Source of the DNA: Alitta virens
Lineage: Eukaryota; Annelida; Polychaeta; Phyllodocida; Nereididae
Direction of reading: 5' to 3'
DNA length: 64,000 bases
Assembly: GCA_932294295.1 (NCBI GenBank)
Contig: OW028574.1
Coordinates: forward strand, 11,418,215 to 11,482,214
Translations under genes and position numbers: made by a program
Shown here: piece after piece, positions 12,401 through 20,300 of the stretch
How the letters are laid out: every line of letters begins with the position of its first letter
Position numbering within the stretch: position 1 is the stretch's first letter
The notes under the pieces: generated by a model
Told to the model about the DNA's origin: nothing
Seen by the model: only the letters and a program-made list of their open reading frames with translations
The model's database searches: none

Positions 12401-15400
12401 GTCACTGCTACAACAGAACACAATGCCTGTGGAAATTGCCACATAGCACGGGGAATTTTGCGGTTTCGAGAGGGAGTGGATACCGTATTTGTTCAGAAAG
12501 GTATTCTATGACGTTCTGGCTTTTATTTAATGTATACTTTGAGAAATTTGATCAACTTTTCACGAAGTTATGCTCTCCGGTCGTCGTGGTTAGCGAACGT
12601 TCGCTTTGATGTCAGCTGTCAAATGGTACGGACGTCGAACATGTATACAACCAGCCTCCAGCCGCCTTTGTTGCACATCTTATGTGCTCTAGTTGTGTCT
12701 GCAACTGGTTGCCTTGTACAACTTTCTGAGTTTATAAATGTCACTGCTGTAATTTGACATTTTACGAAAACATGATTGAAGTGCTGCTGATATTTAAAAA
12801 AACCCTGCATTGAAGCATACGTGTTTGCCATATTTGGGTAGATATTATCAAATAACTTTAAAAATACTGCTTGCCACTGGCAATACGATTTAAAATTATC
12901 ATTTATTGTGTCTCTTGGTGACTTCGGATGAGTTAGTTGCTTCCCTATAGGGCCATGAATGCTACTACCTCTAACTCTAAGTTCTTCCTCAGCCCAATCC
13001 GAATGTAATGGTGAATGCTGTGTACCTTTCTGAGAATTTTATTGATTTAATTTTCAGTGTTTTGAAGGTTCGTCTACTCAAGTTCTCCTTCATCACGCTG
13101 TTTGTGACCCACCTGGTCAGCTGTCTTTGGTTCATGCTCGACTGTCCAATGGGCCGATGTGATATCCATGAAAAGAGCTGGGTCAAGAAAATGGGTCCTA
13201 CTAGTAAGTGTATATTTTTCCATATTTTATTGAATGTTTGTATTGTCAGTCCAGCAGTGAAGATCTTATAATCTTTTATAAAATAACTAGGCTGACACAC
13301 TTGTCAGTATTGTGACATTGGGAATATTTTGTGACATGAATGGAGATATTTGTGCAGTCCCATTTGTTACTAAATGGGATGAATGAATACTGGTTTCTGC
13401 TGAAGAAAATGTGTGTAGAATGTGTACCTAATGGCAGAAGTTACTGCTGCATCACAAACTCATTTGCAAAGAGATGATTGCAAGTGGGATTCTGTAAATC
13501 ATTGCAGTGAATGGTGACAAACTTAATTGGTACGTCACTGCACTCTACTGGACCATGGCATCTATGACAACAACGGGTTATGGAGATTACTACGCAGTCA
13601 ACATATATGAGATGGGTATGTGTGATAAACAGTGATACTTAGAGCAAATTAATATATGATTAGCAGCACTCTTTCAATTGAAACAATAATGGTGAATTTG
13701 AAGTGTAATTCATGTTAAAAATGTATGTACATCGCAATATCTCTATAATCTTTTAAATGATTTCCTTTCAAGTTCTTAGTTATTATTTCTTCCAGTATTT
13801 TCTATTTTTACCATGTTGGCCGGAAAACTCATGTTCGGTATCATCCTTGGAAATATTGCATCAACCTTGGCCAACAGAGAAGCTAGGATGACCAACTATC
13901 GCAAAACTCTTTCTGGCATTTTAGTAAGGATTTTTTTGCTTTTTACATTTTTCCCTCTCACAGTTAATATTTATATATGCTCTTTTCGCAAGTGCGGCTA
14001 CAAAAGAAACGAGCCTTGTCTCTGATTGTGGGATTAACTGGCTAACTGTGAAGTCCATTCCAGCCAAATTCATAGACTTGGAAACAAAACTCCAAAGGAG
14101 AGAGAGCTTCCCCAGAGGACATCACATGTGTGCAGGACTCTCATTGGCTAAGACAGTCCCTCAACCAGTTCTGGATTCACATGACCTCCTCTAGAGTTAA
14201 CTTCCAACTTTATGAGACTAGTTTCCAAGTCTATGAAATTTTCTGTAAAACTATTAAAAGGAAGATGATGCCACAGTTAGGTGACACTTCATTGCTGGCT
14301 TGATTCTATTGATTTACAGAGGCTCATAGGTAATGCCTGCCAGTGACTTATGTCACAAGAGGAATTCACAACCACTCAACTTACATTCCAAATATATACA
14401 CTGTTAGAGCAAGTTAAGTTACAGTGAAGTCCACTCAGGTGTCCAAATATGTCTGTACTGTTTTGCAGGGAAGGTTAGAGGAACAGGAAGTGCCGTTGAC
14501 CATGCGTCAACATGTGGTCTCCTACCTTGACTATACTTGGATAAGAAACCAAGGACATGATTTCACTCAAATTTTTAATGATGCTCCATCATGCTTGGCC
14601 ACTGAGATATTGCATGCAGTTGCTAAGCCATTCTTTGATTCTGTAAGTATTTAATGTTCAGCGCAGTTCAACATCTTGTCTTGTCACTCGATAATTTTAC
14701 AGTTTCTTATTCACGAAAAATGGTAAATTGTATAATTATATGCATGTGGACTTCAACTAACTGCTTATGGTGTAATGCCACAGTGTATTCTGACTGAATA
14801 TTTTATTTTGAGTCAATAACTTTTGCAATATTAAGTACTCTTTACTGGGGATGTAAACTGATGCAGCAAGCAAACTTAACAGTAAATTTATCTGGATCCA
14901 TTGTATGAATATGCTAGACAGTCATTTAGACACCTTCCAAAAGGAAAAAAATTACATTTTTATTTTGCTAAGATAAAATTTCTACTTCGTAAAATTAAAT
15001 ATTTATGAAATGTAAGTCGATAACTCCGTAAAACATGAGTTAAACAAAGGCTGGCTTATTTCCAGATGATCCTGTTCAAGGACTTAGAAGATGCCTTTGT
15101 GAGACGCATGGCGTTACACGTCCACCGAGTTCTGTACCAAGAAGGAGACTACATTGCCCATAAAGATGACCTGGGAGATGAGGTCCTTTTCATTTTCAGA
15201 GGATCTGTAAGTTTATTTCTTTGCTCATGATGCTACTTGAATTTGCTGGTGCACCTGAAAGCCACTATTCTAGGAATGCAACCACTCCAACATTTCTGTC
15301 GATGAAGCCTGAGAGCAATGCTGCCTAGCCTAGCACGAGCAGGCGGTTTGTTGCAATGATGCATGATACGATGGTAAATATAAAAGTGTGCTGGACTTTA

Positions 15401-15947
15401 TAAATAGAGTCTTTAATTAGTGATGGATATAATCTGCCGACTTCACAATTACAACCTTGGCAGGTCTGTTCAAGCTTGAGCCTTTCTCAGCTCCATTGGG
15501 ACCATGCACCCAGCATATGCAGCATGTTAGACACTTTTTGGGTCAAGCACGAAATTGCCATCTCATGGTATTAATCTACAGCGATAATTAGATAACGATA
15601 AAATATTGTCGCCTAAAAATTTTCAGTGCCAAATACTTTTTTACAGGAGTTTGGTCATGGTGTCTTTTTATGGTTCACAGGTTTCGGTTCTTGAACATGA
15701 TGACAATGATGCCGAACATGAGATTGGTTTCGTAGGTTATGGGACCATCATCGGAGAGTGTTTCCTGGTCCAAAGTATGCCACGACTGTTATCCCTCAAG
15801 GCCAATGAACGCACAGATCTCTTCACAATTGAGAGGGGCGCATGTTTAGAACTGCTCGAGCATTATCCCAGCTCTAAAGAAATCTTTGATTCTCATGCTC
15901 AAGAATATTTTGTAGAGGCAGGATTCATGATCGAGATTCGTATTTAG
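259..15947 (+). CDS. CNGK: CNGK-type multi-repeat cyclic-nucleotide-gated K+ channel, 3' part (28 exons)
   Basis: This is the 3' part of a single-polypeptide channel in which each repeat carries six membrane segments, a K+ pore and a C-terminal cyclic-nucleotide-binding domain. That architecture is specific to CNGK (tetraKCNG) channels. In sea urchin sperm CNGK opens on cGMP and hyperpolarises the flagellar membrane (established for the family; the role here is inferred). I joined exons 259-467, 583-761, 1370-1627, 4181-4297, 4385-4631, 4827-5011, 5269-5369, 5713-5872, 6076-6243, 6665-6825, 6983-7100, 7249-7418, 7538-7641, 7992-8135, 8955-9233, 9502-9635, 9760-9892, 10090-10175, 10429-10946, 11155-11285, 11375-11446, 11574-11836, 13058-13203, 13508-13615, 13796-13923, 14469-14642, 15066-15206 and 15681-15947. 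Total is 4901 nt; after two nucleotides of a split codon the frame is open for 1632 residues to TAG. The 5' part lies left of the window, and base 1 is itself a donor-like gtaagg. Confidence 0.88.
583..761 (+). CDS. CNGK: CNGK exon 2: repeat A, post-S4 linker and S5
   Basis: The peptide runs from YDDDFAKKLMRHLRKL to an S5 helix (MSIYIIVFTHWCACALFLI) and ends before a gtatgt donor. The 179-nt length is exactly what links phase 0 of exon 1 to the phase-2 entry of exon 3. The acceptor is poor: an A-rich stretch precedes the AG at 581-582, and the only good pyrimidine tract is about 45 bp upstream. An in-frame TGA at 574-576 rules out an earlier start in this frame. The 5' edge is the least certain in the gene. 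The following 608-bp intron shows nothing recognisable apart from a T-rich acceptor tract. Confidence 0.62.
1370..1627 (+). CDS. CNGK: CNGK exon 3: repeat A pore and S6
   Basis: A very strong acceptor (ggg followed by a T tract and cag) opens the exon and the donor is ctcg|gtaaat. It encodes a turret with an N-glycosylation-type NLT, the pore helix LYWAVATLTST, the filter GYGE (codons 1494-1505) and an S6 helix running to ALMAATLANADSAR. GYGE instead of GYGD keeps the K+-type GYG core but replaces the last acidic residue by glutamate. Confidence 0.9.
1690..2443. repeat. Dispersed intronic element, copy 1 (5' part)
   Basis: About 750 bp closely matches 11912-12690. Shared blocks include a ctaggtcggcggcaaatttg segment, a caagatggc(g/a)aactcc segment, a catgttcgggcaagaggccc segment and the tail gccgcctttgttgcacatct. 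Relative to copy 2 it contains many point differences and small indels. It starts beside a GGGGGCAG...CTGCCCCC hairpin. No long ORF is shared by the copies, so it looks like a non-autonomous mobile element of unknown class. Confidence 0.75.
2444..4016. other. AT-rich insert splitting intronic element copy 1
   Basis: The element tail occurs at both edges of this stretch (2370-2443 and 4017-4124), so the insert appears to separate or duplicate the end of the element. It holds no coding sequence. Visible features are two copies of caattagcaagc (near 3474 and 3561) and a cluster of gggtgacgaat-like words at 3817-3930. Confidence 0.45.
4017..4124. repeat. Tail fragment of the dispersed intronic element
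   Basis: Matches copy 2 from 12601 to about 12700: cgctttgat, then tcagctgtcaaatggtacgg, the tcgaacatgtatacaac block, the cctttgttgcacatcttatg block and gctctagttg. It overlaps the tail already present at 2370-2443. Confidence 0.7.
4181..4297 (+). CDS. CNGK: CNGK exon 4: repeat A C-linker, first part
   Basis: The acceptor is tttctttcag and the donor gtatga. The peptide RFQSRLSAVKTFMKEQHL and following helix match the equivalent position of repeat B (RFQDKLNGIRTLMKDHHV), which confirms the splice across the 2.5-kb intron 3 and the homology of the repeats. Confidence 0.88.
4385..4631 (+). CDS. CNGK: CNGK exon 5: repeat A C-linker end and first half of CNBD
   Basis: The exon follows tttgtag and ends at gtg|gtgaga. 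It contains LPxGVRYDI-like C-linker text (CPAGVRYDIALE), then VPLFMHLDDDFLRDIAMRC and FFPGEDIMHAGDISNELYVI. This is the standard beginning of a CNBD beta-roll, in the layout X-G-(D/E)-x-(I/V)-(Y/M)-x-x-G-D. Confidence 0.88.
4827..5011 (+). CDS. CNGK: CNGK exon 6: repeat A CNBD second half, cassette degenerate
   Basis: The exon opens after attcag and closes at a gtgagt donor. The phosphate-binding-cassette region reads PGRFFGDQALIFGDQNQFTV. The canonical GE is GD here, and the arginine that contacts the cyclic phosphate (R-T-A in functional domains) is replaced by Q-F-T. The beta-roll end (DVLVLSTEDFNAALDQYP) is intact. The fold is probably kept while cyclic-nucleotide binding is weakened or lost (inference). 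Confidence 0.88.
5269..5369 (+). CDS. CNGK: CNGK exon 7: A-B inter-repeat linker, part 1
   Basis: The acceptor is aaaattag and the donor caag|gtacgt. The peptide QFLMASGAKDYYQK continues the C helix after the CNBD, then a charged linker begins. The 343-bp intron after it is AT-rich with no feature seen. Confidence 0.82.
5713..5872 (+). CDS. CNGK: CNGK exon 8: A-B inter-repeat linker, part 2
   Basis: The exon follows tctctcag and ends at ttcag|gtacaa. It encodes an acidic stretch (NADEEYTEHVENETQQD) and then a basic one (LGNKKKLYENYISKRG), both cytosolic, leading into S1 of repeat B. Confidence 0.85.
6076..6243 (+). CDS. CNGK: CNGK exon 9: repeat B S1 and start of S2
   Basis: The acceptor is cacttgcag and the donor gtgagt. 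Two hydrophobic helices are visible, ITILSFILSLSIPIQVAFLY (S1) and FLHAVLDLLFLLNV (S2). The following 421-bp intron holds nothing recognisable. Confidence 0.88.
6665..6825 (+). CDS. CNGK: CNGK exon 10: repeat B S2 end, linker and S3
   Basis: The acceptor is tcctttag and the donor gca|gtaagt. After the S2 end it encodes THPLCTARNYMKKNFIWDLF and an S3 segment (DLFGCFPFEIFVAAT), matching the S2-S3 layout of CNG and HCN channels. Confidence 0.88.
6983..7100 (+). CDS. CNGK: CNGK exon 11: repeat B S4
   Basis: The acceptor is gttccag and the donor gag|gtaaga. The S4-like segment MALVRLNRLMNAIKVKL has basic residues at loose spacing (R, R, K, K), weaker than a classic voltage sensor. It is followed by the S4-S5 region SFNYFESRMDKKTGVL. 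Confidence 0.88.
7249..7418 (+). CDS. CNGK: CNGK exon 12: repeat B S5 and turret
   Basis: The acceptor is tgtttcag and the donor gtgaga. S5 is EFAIFTVMFVNFSTCIVFL, followed by a long extracellular turret with cysteines (LTACPP and GYHCFND). Confidence 0.87.
7538..7641 (+). CDS. CNGK: CNGK exon 13: repeat B pore
   Basis: The acceptor is tgctttcag and the donor gag|gtatgt. The pore helix YSAYWATATVVSV leads to the filter GYGD (codons 7606-7617), the K+-selective signature. The next intron (350 bp) is AT-rich without visible features. Confidence 0.92.
7992..8135 (+). CDS. CNGK: CNGK exon 14: repeat B S6 and C-linker start
   Basis: The acceptor is tttaatcag and the donor aag|gtaatg. S6 is MSIVLMIVGVMFFAFIVASI, and ANADSGRARFQDKLNGIRTL starts the C-linker. 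The exon is a whole number of codons, and the intron after it carries the MITE. Confidence 0.9.
8212..8828. mobile_element. MITE-like non-autonomous DNA transposon with long terminal inverted repeats
   Basis: The left end GGGGTGTTCACACTATCATG and the complement of the right end GGGGCGTTCACACTATCACG match, and the match continues through (t/a)acaagacctac-type sequence for about 37 bp with few mismatches. The interior (616 bp overall) has no ORF. It is made of degenerate repeats of gatcgctcgtagatcgctcg-, catccgtcaggcatcc- and cgtagaacatac-type words. Possible TAA/TTA target-site bases flank it, but homopolymers blur the edges. Confidence 0.82.
8955..9233 (+). CDS. CNGK: CNGK exon 15: repeat B C-linker and first half of CNBD
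   Basis: The acceptor is cttacag and the donor gag|gtacgt. It encodes the C-linker helices (NRVINYYTYLWRR, LLDGIPHALLSDI) and the CNBD start (ISLFTHADHGFVKMLSRC, then YFLNAEFIVRKNDIGEE). Confidence 0.9.
9502..9635 (+). CDS. CNGK: CNGK exon 16: repeat B CNBD with intact phosphate-binding cassette
   Basis: The acceptor is tttgttttag and the donor cag|gttaga. MFFIDRGEVEV is followed by the cassette GGAFGEVALLFGCRRTASVR, which has the GE pair, the phosphate-contacting arginine and the following threonine (T is associated with cGMP preference in CNG channels). It is the only canonical CNBD in the window and the best candidate ligand site. Confidence 0.92.
9760..9892 (+). CDS. CNGK: CNGK exon 17: repeat B CNBD end (C helix)
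   Basis: The acceptor is ttatcatag and the donor ccc|gtaagt. AKTNVDVFCLAKKDLDRVL finishes the beta-roll, and PEIKKHVMEIGQERRKQAS is the C helix that closes over bound nucleotide in this family. Confidence 0.9.
10090..10175 (+). CDS. CNGK: CNGK exon 18: B-C linker, lysine-rich start
   Basis: The acceptor is cctttttag and the donor tga|gtaagt. The peptide is hydrophilic (LRKREDIVEVQKSEDTSEKK and a KKK run) with no membrane segment, and continues into the long linker exon. Confidence 0.83.
10429..10946 (+). CDS. CNGK: CNGK exon 19: long charged and Asn-rich B-C linker
   Basis: At 518 bp this is by far the largest exon. The acceptor is tttttgccag and the donor ccag|gtaaga. It encodes a 172-residue cytosolic linker in three zones: a Lys/Glu-rich helix likely to be a coiled coil (KKKAEEKKEKEEQALLEKTK and onward), an Asp/Glu-rich zone with many Ser (EDSDDQ, EDEDDDISLGS, SDLEEEDEEVDV) and an Asn-rich tail (NNVNNNS, NNNLN, NNNQ). 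Such linkers are usually poorly conserved and may be phosphorylated (inference). The purine-rich, AAC-rich DNA suggests growth by small repeats. Confidence 0.88.
11155..11285 (+). CDS. CNGK: CNGK exon 20: repeat C S1
   Basis: The acceptor is catttttag and the donor cag|gtaata. EFLLDPTQIIEPDSERYQQF leads into S1 (LFLEGIGSILAFFTIYQ). Confidence 0.85.
11375..11446 (+). CDS. CNGK: CNGK exon 21: repeat C S2
   Basis: A 24-codon exon after ttttcag, ending at gac|gtaggt. It encodes the hydrophobic S2 (FNIYIIAVVYCCDFVNIID) with the acidic residues usual at its cytoplasmic end. Confidence 0.85.
11574..11836 (+). CDS. CNGK: CNGK exon 22: repeat C S2-S3 linker, S3 and S4
   Basis: The acceptor is actgttgacag and the donor gaa|gtgagt. 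It contains GFFMDLASVLPIETACFAFA (S3) and LRVLRLLRVFHVLSFFRDWE (S4). S4 has three arginines at three-residue spacing, the most voltage-sensor-like S4 of the three repeats. The following intron carries copy 2 of the dispersed intronic element. Confidence 0.92.
11912..12700. repeat. Dispersed intronic element, copy 2
   Basis: The intact copy of about 780 bp lies in the intron after CNGK exon 22. It is uninterrupted through the tail that is split in copy 1. Both copies have the same orientation. I saw no terminal inverted repeats; the ends share a weak direct similarity (gctgcctcctttgtttgca versus ccagccgcctttgttgcac). Confidence 0.75.
13058..13203 (+). CDS. CNGK: CNGK exon 23: repeat C S5 and turret
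   Basis: The acceptor is aattttcag and the donor cta|gtaagt. S5 is FSFITLFVTHLVSCLWFML, followed by a turret with Cys residues (DCPMGRCD). Confidence 0.9.
13508..13615 (+). CDS. CNGK: CNGK exon 24: repeat C pore
   Basis: The acceptor is catttgcag-like (attgcag) and the donor gatgg|gtatgt. LYWTMASMTTT and the filter GYGD (codons 13576-13587) are clear. Confidence 0.92.
13796..13923 (+). CDS. CNGK: CNGK exon 25: repeat C S6 and C-linker start
   Basis: The acceptor is ttcttccag and the donor tta|gtaagg. S6 is FTMLAGKLMFGIILGNIAST and the C-linker begins with NREARMTNYRKTLSGIL. The following 545-bp intron shows no recognised element. Confidence 0.9.
14469..14642 (+). CDS. CNGK: CNGK exon 26: repeat C C-linker
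   Basis: The acceptor is tgttttgcag and the donor tct|gtaagt, and the exon is 58 whole codons. MRQHVVSYLDYTWIRNQG and LATEILHAVAKPFFDS align with the C-linkers of A and B. The next intron (423 bp) shows nothing recognisable. Confidence 0.88.
15066..15206 (+). CDS. CNGK: CNGK exon 27: repeat C CNBD first half
   Basis: The acceptor is atttccag and the donor tct|gtaagt. It encodes LFKDLEDAFVRRMALHVH and LYQEGDYIAHKDDLGDEVLF, the expected first beta strands of a CNBD. The 474-bp intron after it shows nothing recognisable. Confidence 0.88.
15681..15947 (+). CDS. CNGK: CNGK exon 28 (last): repeat C CNBD second half and C-terminus
   Basis: The acceptor is ggttcacag, and the exon ends in TAG at 15945-15947. 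The cassette reads GTIIGECFLVQSMPRLLSL. The GE pair is kept and an arginine sits at the right distance, but the usual T-A after it is L-L, so ligand binding is doubtful. The protein stops soon after LELLEHYPSSKEIFDS, so there is little tail beyond the last CNBD. Confidence 0.9.
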   Translation, partial: VSVLEHDDNDAEHEIGFVGYGTIIGECFLVQSMPRLLSLKANERTDLFTIERGACLELLEHYPSSKEIFDSHAQEYFVEAGFMIEIRI

Positions 15948-16231
15948 GTAATTTTTTAAGTTATTCAATTTCTTTGATATGACTTTTGTGAGAATTTTTG
16001 GCACTGTTATTCATGCCCAATATCTGTAATTTTTTTTACATGGATCAATTTTGTAGGAAAAGTTTGAAATACAATCATGCTCTTTTTTATGAATTGAAGT
16101 TTTTCTCGTTATTTGCTGTTTCATAGAGTTCATTGCTGATTATTTATGGCATACACACCAGTGAACACTGCATTTTATTCTTCCAAATTTTAATGAAGGA
16201 GTCATATGAAGAGCAAACAAAGATCATATAT

Positions 16232-16237
16232 TTTATT
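16232..16237 (-). terminator. Polyadenylation signal (AATAAA on - strand) of the convergent gene
   Basis: TTTATT on the + strand reads AATAAA on the - strand. It is the first canonical signal downstream of the minus-strand stop codon at 17272; an ATTAAA variant lies near 16411-16416. Confidence 0.5.
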
Positions 16238-16246
16238 TCAAAAACA

Positions 16247-16252
16247 AATAAA
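16247..16252 (+). terminator. Polyadenylation signal AATAAA for CNGK
   Basis: Canonical hexamer 300 bp after the CNGK stop; no other AATAAA lies between the stop and this point. Confidence 0.6.
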
Positions 16253-17271
16253 GCAATTAACTAGCATTGCGCTAATAGTAGTTGACTGAGAACATCGATT
16301 GGCAAGTACTTACAAATTGCTACTTAAACACTACACGGATAAAGGGCTACATAATATTTCACTGTACATATTCCTGGAAGATTCAGTGATTTTTGTGTTT
16401 TGACTAGTGTTTTAATACAACGTAATATTTTTAAAAAACCACATCGAATCTAACAGAAAATTGAATTAAGAAGTACAAGTAAACGTAGAGTGGCATCAAA
16501 TAAACATGAAGACAATACCAGCACAACTGTCTCTCCATGAGAAAAAAAAAGACAATTACAAAGTTTTCTGAATTTTACATCGACAGTTACATTTTTTATC
16601 ATACATATACACTATATAAATTGAAGAGTTATGTATAATATGTACAGTCTGCAAGAAGGTTAGAAGTAACAGGAAATATCATTGGTCATCTACCTGCATT
16701 ATGAATCATATGATATAGTGCTGGACGTGGAATCTAGCAAAGGGTCAAAATAGTCACGAAACACCAGCCTAAAATGGCATCTGAGTTCATTAACATTATT
16801 GTCTGGTTATAAAGGTCACAAACAAAATTGAATGTACATCAGCATTGTAGTAGATATATATTGCAGAAAACCAATTGATAAAAATACTAACTGCAAAATA
16901 GGTTCCTGAGCGTGCGACTGAATCAGTCTCAGTTGATTCTGTATTATGTATACACGTGCGCATGCGACCTGCATAATTATGAATTACATTTCTAATAATA
17001 ATTTTATCAACATTAGATACTGTTCATTGTCTCTTCTCACTGTTCAGATACACAAGTGTACAAAAGTTGGGTGTGATTGATTTTTTTATCAGTATTCTGT
17101 ACAGTAAAATCAATCACTACTGGAGATATATATATATGTGTTTTTCACTGGTCAGGATATGGTGTACACGTGTAGCTGTAGATTTATGGAAAGCTGTAGT
17201 CTATCAACCCTTGCATAACTTCTCTTGAGCTCCCTCTAGTGTTAGTTCTGTTTGTTAGACTGCGATGCCCT

Positions 17272-17337
17272 CTAGACGTCTTCATCTGAACTGTCTGCTA
17301 GTAGCATGAGCTTGTCCATGTACGCAATATCTGCTGC
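17272..17337 (-). CDS. Terminal exon: acidic C-tail of the type I membrane protein
   Basis: On the - strand the acceptor is tttctttacag. The 66-nt exon reads AADIAYMDKLMLLADSSDED V and stop TAG. It starts in phase 0, which fits the phase-0 end of the transmembrane exon. Confidence 0.55.
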   Translation of the reverse strand, partial: AADIAYMDKLMLLADSSDEDV

Positions 17338-20300
17338 CTGTAAAGAAATATAACAGGTCTGAATTTCTTTTAAACAGAACAAGATAAAAACATTAAATAA
17401 GCTGAAACTTCTTTGTACAGTTTCTGAAGGTAGTACACACAACAAATGCAAGATCATTCATAAAATATCTGTGAAGAGAAATCATTCACATTTATAGCTA
17501 AAATATCATTTGGTCATGAAAAATTCCATGGGGAATCATAAAACAATGAATATTTAATGCTTTGTCGTATAAATGGGTAAGAATAGCAGGTAGTTTGGCA
17601 TTTCATTGCCCTACTTCGTTTTCCAATGCCAATGGTAAAATTTAATAGGCTCTGTCAAGGGAATGGATTTGTAACGTCACTCAGGTTTGTTTGGACCTTA
17701 TATCGAACAACTCCTTGTATTGACGAAATAATCACCTAATGATGGGTCCAGCCTGATGGCAGCAATACATTGATGTCCTCAAGAGCTGGGCTGCCTGCAA
17801 TCATGCAAGTCTGGATACGAGGGCAGTTTGGAGGCAATGTATTCACACACCTGTCGTGTTCAATGAATGATAGGTGGGCCATGAAATTCAATTCTCGATC
17901 AAGTTCATTTGAGGTTAGAGGTTGAATATCTGATGATGGTTCGAAGATAAGGTCATGGTCCAGTGAATTGACCTCTACAAATTCAGATTGGCAATAAAGG
18001 TTGACGTAAATTCTAATGGCAGCTGTATGTTACTGGAAGGAGACTACTAATGCGGTATTTTGGAACTTTTACAATGACGAGAATGTTTTTCAAATGGTCC
18101 ATTTACTTTCAGTAATAACAGTCAAGGCCAAAGAGACCATTGGGAATCCAGGCTATGATGTTATTATCCCAATGCGGCACTTAAATATTGACGTGAGCAT
18201 TAAATTTTAATGAGCTTGACCACTCATAGGCTACTGAATTTTCTGTCCTTCTGAGCTTAAACATGTGCAATGAGTAAATGTCTGGGAAGCCGAATGACCT
18301 AATTGAGGCATAACTTGTTTGTCTAAGAACATGTGAATTTCATCAAACTTCGTAAAGATAGTATCATGTTTTATCAGGAAAATGGTTAATTTTTCATGTA
18401 ATTTCCTTGACTATATTCGGACAAATTTATGAGTGAAACTGTTTGTCTAAGAACATGTGAATCTCATCTAACTTTGCAAAGAAAGTGTCATGTATTATTA
18501 TATCTTGGGCATGTTCAATTTTATTGCAATTGGTAACTCAGGGGATTCCAGCCAATACCTTAGGCTTGGGGGGCCCCCTTGATAGTGGCAACTTGCCTTA
18601 GAGGCGTCTCCCTGCAATAGATATAGCCTGATGATGTGTCTATTTTTTTTAACTTCATGTATGTGTTTTATGTGTGTATTTGCCTCTGTTGTAGAAACAA
18701 TATGTCTTGAGTTGAAGTCTGTTCATGGTGGTGCAAGGAATAGCATTCGCATCAACTCTGCATAAATGTGCTAATCACACGTTGCAGACAATTCTGTGAG
18801 TCGCAGACATCAATAACCAGTGTTGATCTGCAAATCTCTTCCAATCGTGTGTTTGGCAAAATCTGATTTTCAAGTCAACACAATGGCATCATTTCTTTAA
18901 AGTTTTTCAGGATACAGTTACACCTGATTCCTTTGGTGTTATTCCCATCCTTTTCTGGTGCTGACAGCGGCAAATGGGATGCAGTTGTATTGATTTTAGA
19001 TCTGAAATTCAATTTGCGTGTGATTTGAATCCCAACTCTTCAAGAAAGTGCATGGCACCATGAAAGCATTTAAATCAAAGGGAATGTCTTTGTTTTTGTT
19101 GTTTTTTAATTGTTCCTTCCCATCTGTGTGTGCTTGTCTGTAATGTTTGGTCAAAAGTACCCTGAATGCCATAAAACGTCTTTTGATAGTTTCATCGAAG
19201 CGAATAGAGCATGGATTTTAGTTGTGTTACAAAACTGCTTTCATTTAAGTTGAGCTTGTGTGTGTCAAACAGTACTGGGTAATTGTGTCAGGCATACTCG
19301 CAGATATTACAGGAATGCACAGCACTATTTATCGACCACATTTTTTCACAGAAATGCATGGTAATCCGATGTGCTTATTCATTCACAATTGCAAGCTCCA
19401 TGTGGCAAAATCCGCAGAAAAACCGGATTGTTGGAGCTTTTCTGTAATGTGCGATGCATTGCAAATCTATCTGAACATCACTGATTGTCATGTGATGAGA
19501 GATGGATTAGGTACTCTGTGATGAAATGGTGCATCTGTTGTTCTCCATTCTTCCATGACTGTTTGCCTTATGGTGGTTTTGTGATTTGCTTTGTCATGAA
19601 CGTTTAACTGGTAATTCGTCCTGCTTTGGGAATTTATGAACAGAAAGTGGCTTAAGTGATATTTGGTGTTTTGCCCATTTCAGTGCATTTTCCCCAATTA
19701 TGGATGCTTTTATTCAATTGGCTGGATGTTATTGAGTTTTTTGCCGTTCTGCATATAAACACCATTGGTGCAAAGTGGTCATTAATCACAGCAATTACAT
19801 TTTCAATTTGTGGGAGTGTTCAACAGTCAGTCCTTGGGTGATAGTCATGCTATAAGTCGGCTTGGAAAAACCCCAAGTGTCATGGGTGTGTATTGAATGT
19901 ACTGAAATTGCTTGTGGGGAAACATAATGGTCATTATTGTATGGGATGGGTATTATTTCTTGATCTGAATGGGGTGGGGGCCTACCTCAGCGCTAGGCTT
20001 CAAACCACTGGGTCCCGGGTTTGATTCCCGGTGGAGCTTAAGTTGGATGGCTGTTTCATCCTTCATCTCATTGGCATGAACCTAGACCGACCGATCCATC
20101 AGTCACTACATGCAGATGTACCATGAACCCTGCCTGTCCTAAGTAGCCCATCAGGTGCAGAAATACAGGACGTAAAGCCATACTCTACCCACCACTTCAT
20201 CTGAATGAATATTTAGCCATGTATGCATATTCAGTGTATGTTTTGGTTGAGGTGTTCAGTATTTCTCATCAGTTGGTGTGCTCATAACATTAAAGAGATT

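Larger units (their letters stand above)
15948..16270 (+). other. CNGK: CNGK 3' UTR
   Basis: AT-rich sequence with no ORF follows the stop codon. The first and only AATAAA before the opposing gene is at 16247-16252, giving a 3' UTR of roughly 320 bp. The cleavage position is inferred. Confidence 0.6.
16232..17271 (-). other. Probable 3' UTR of the convergent minus-strand gene
   Basis: About 1 kb with no coding potential between the minus-strand stop codon (17272-17274) and the nearest canonical minus-strand polyadenylation signal. Extent is inferred from the signal position. Confidence 0.4.
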
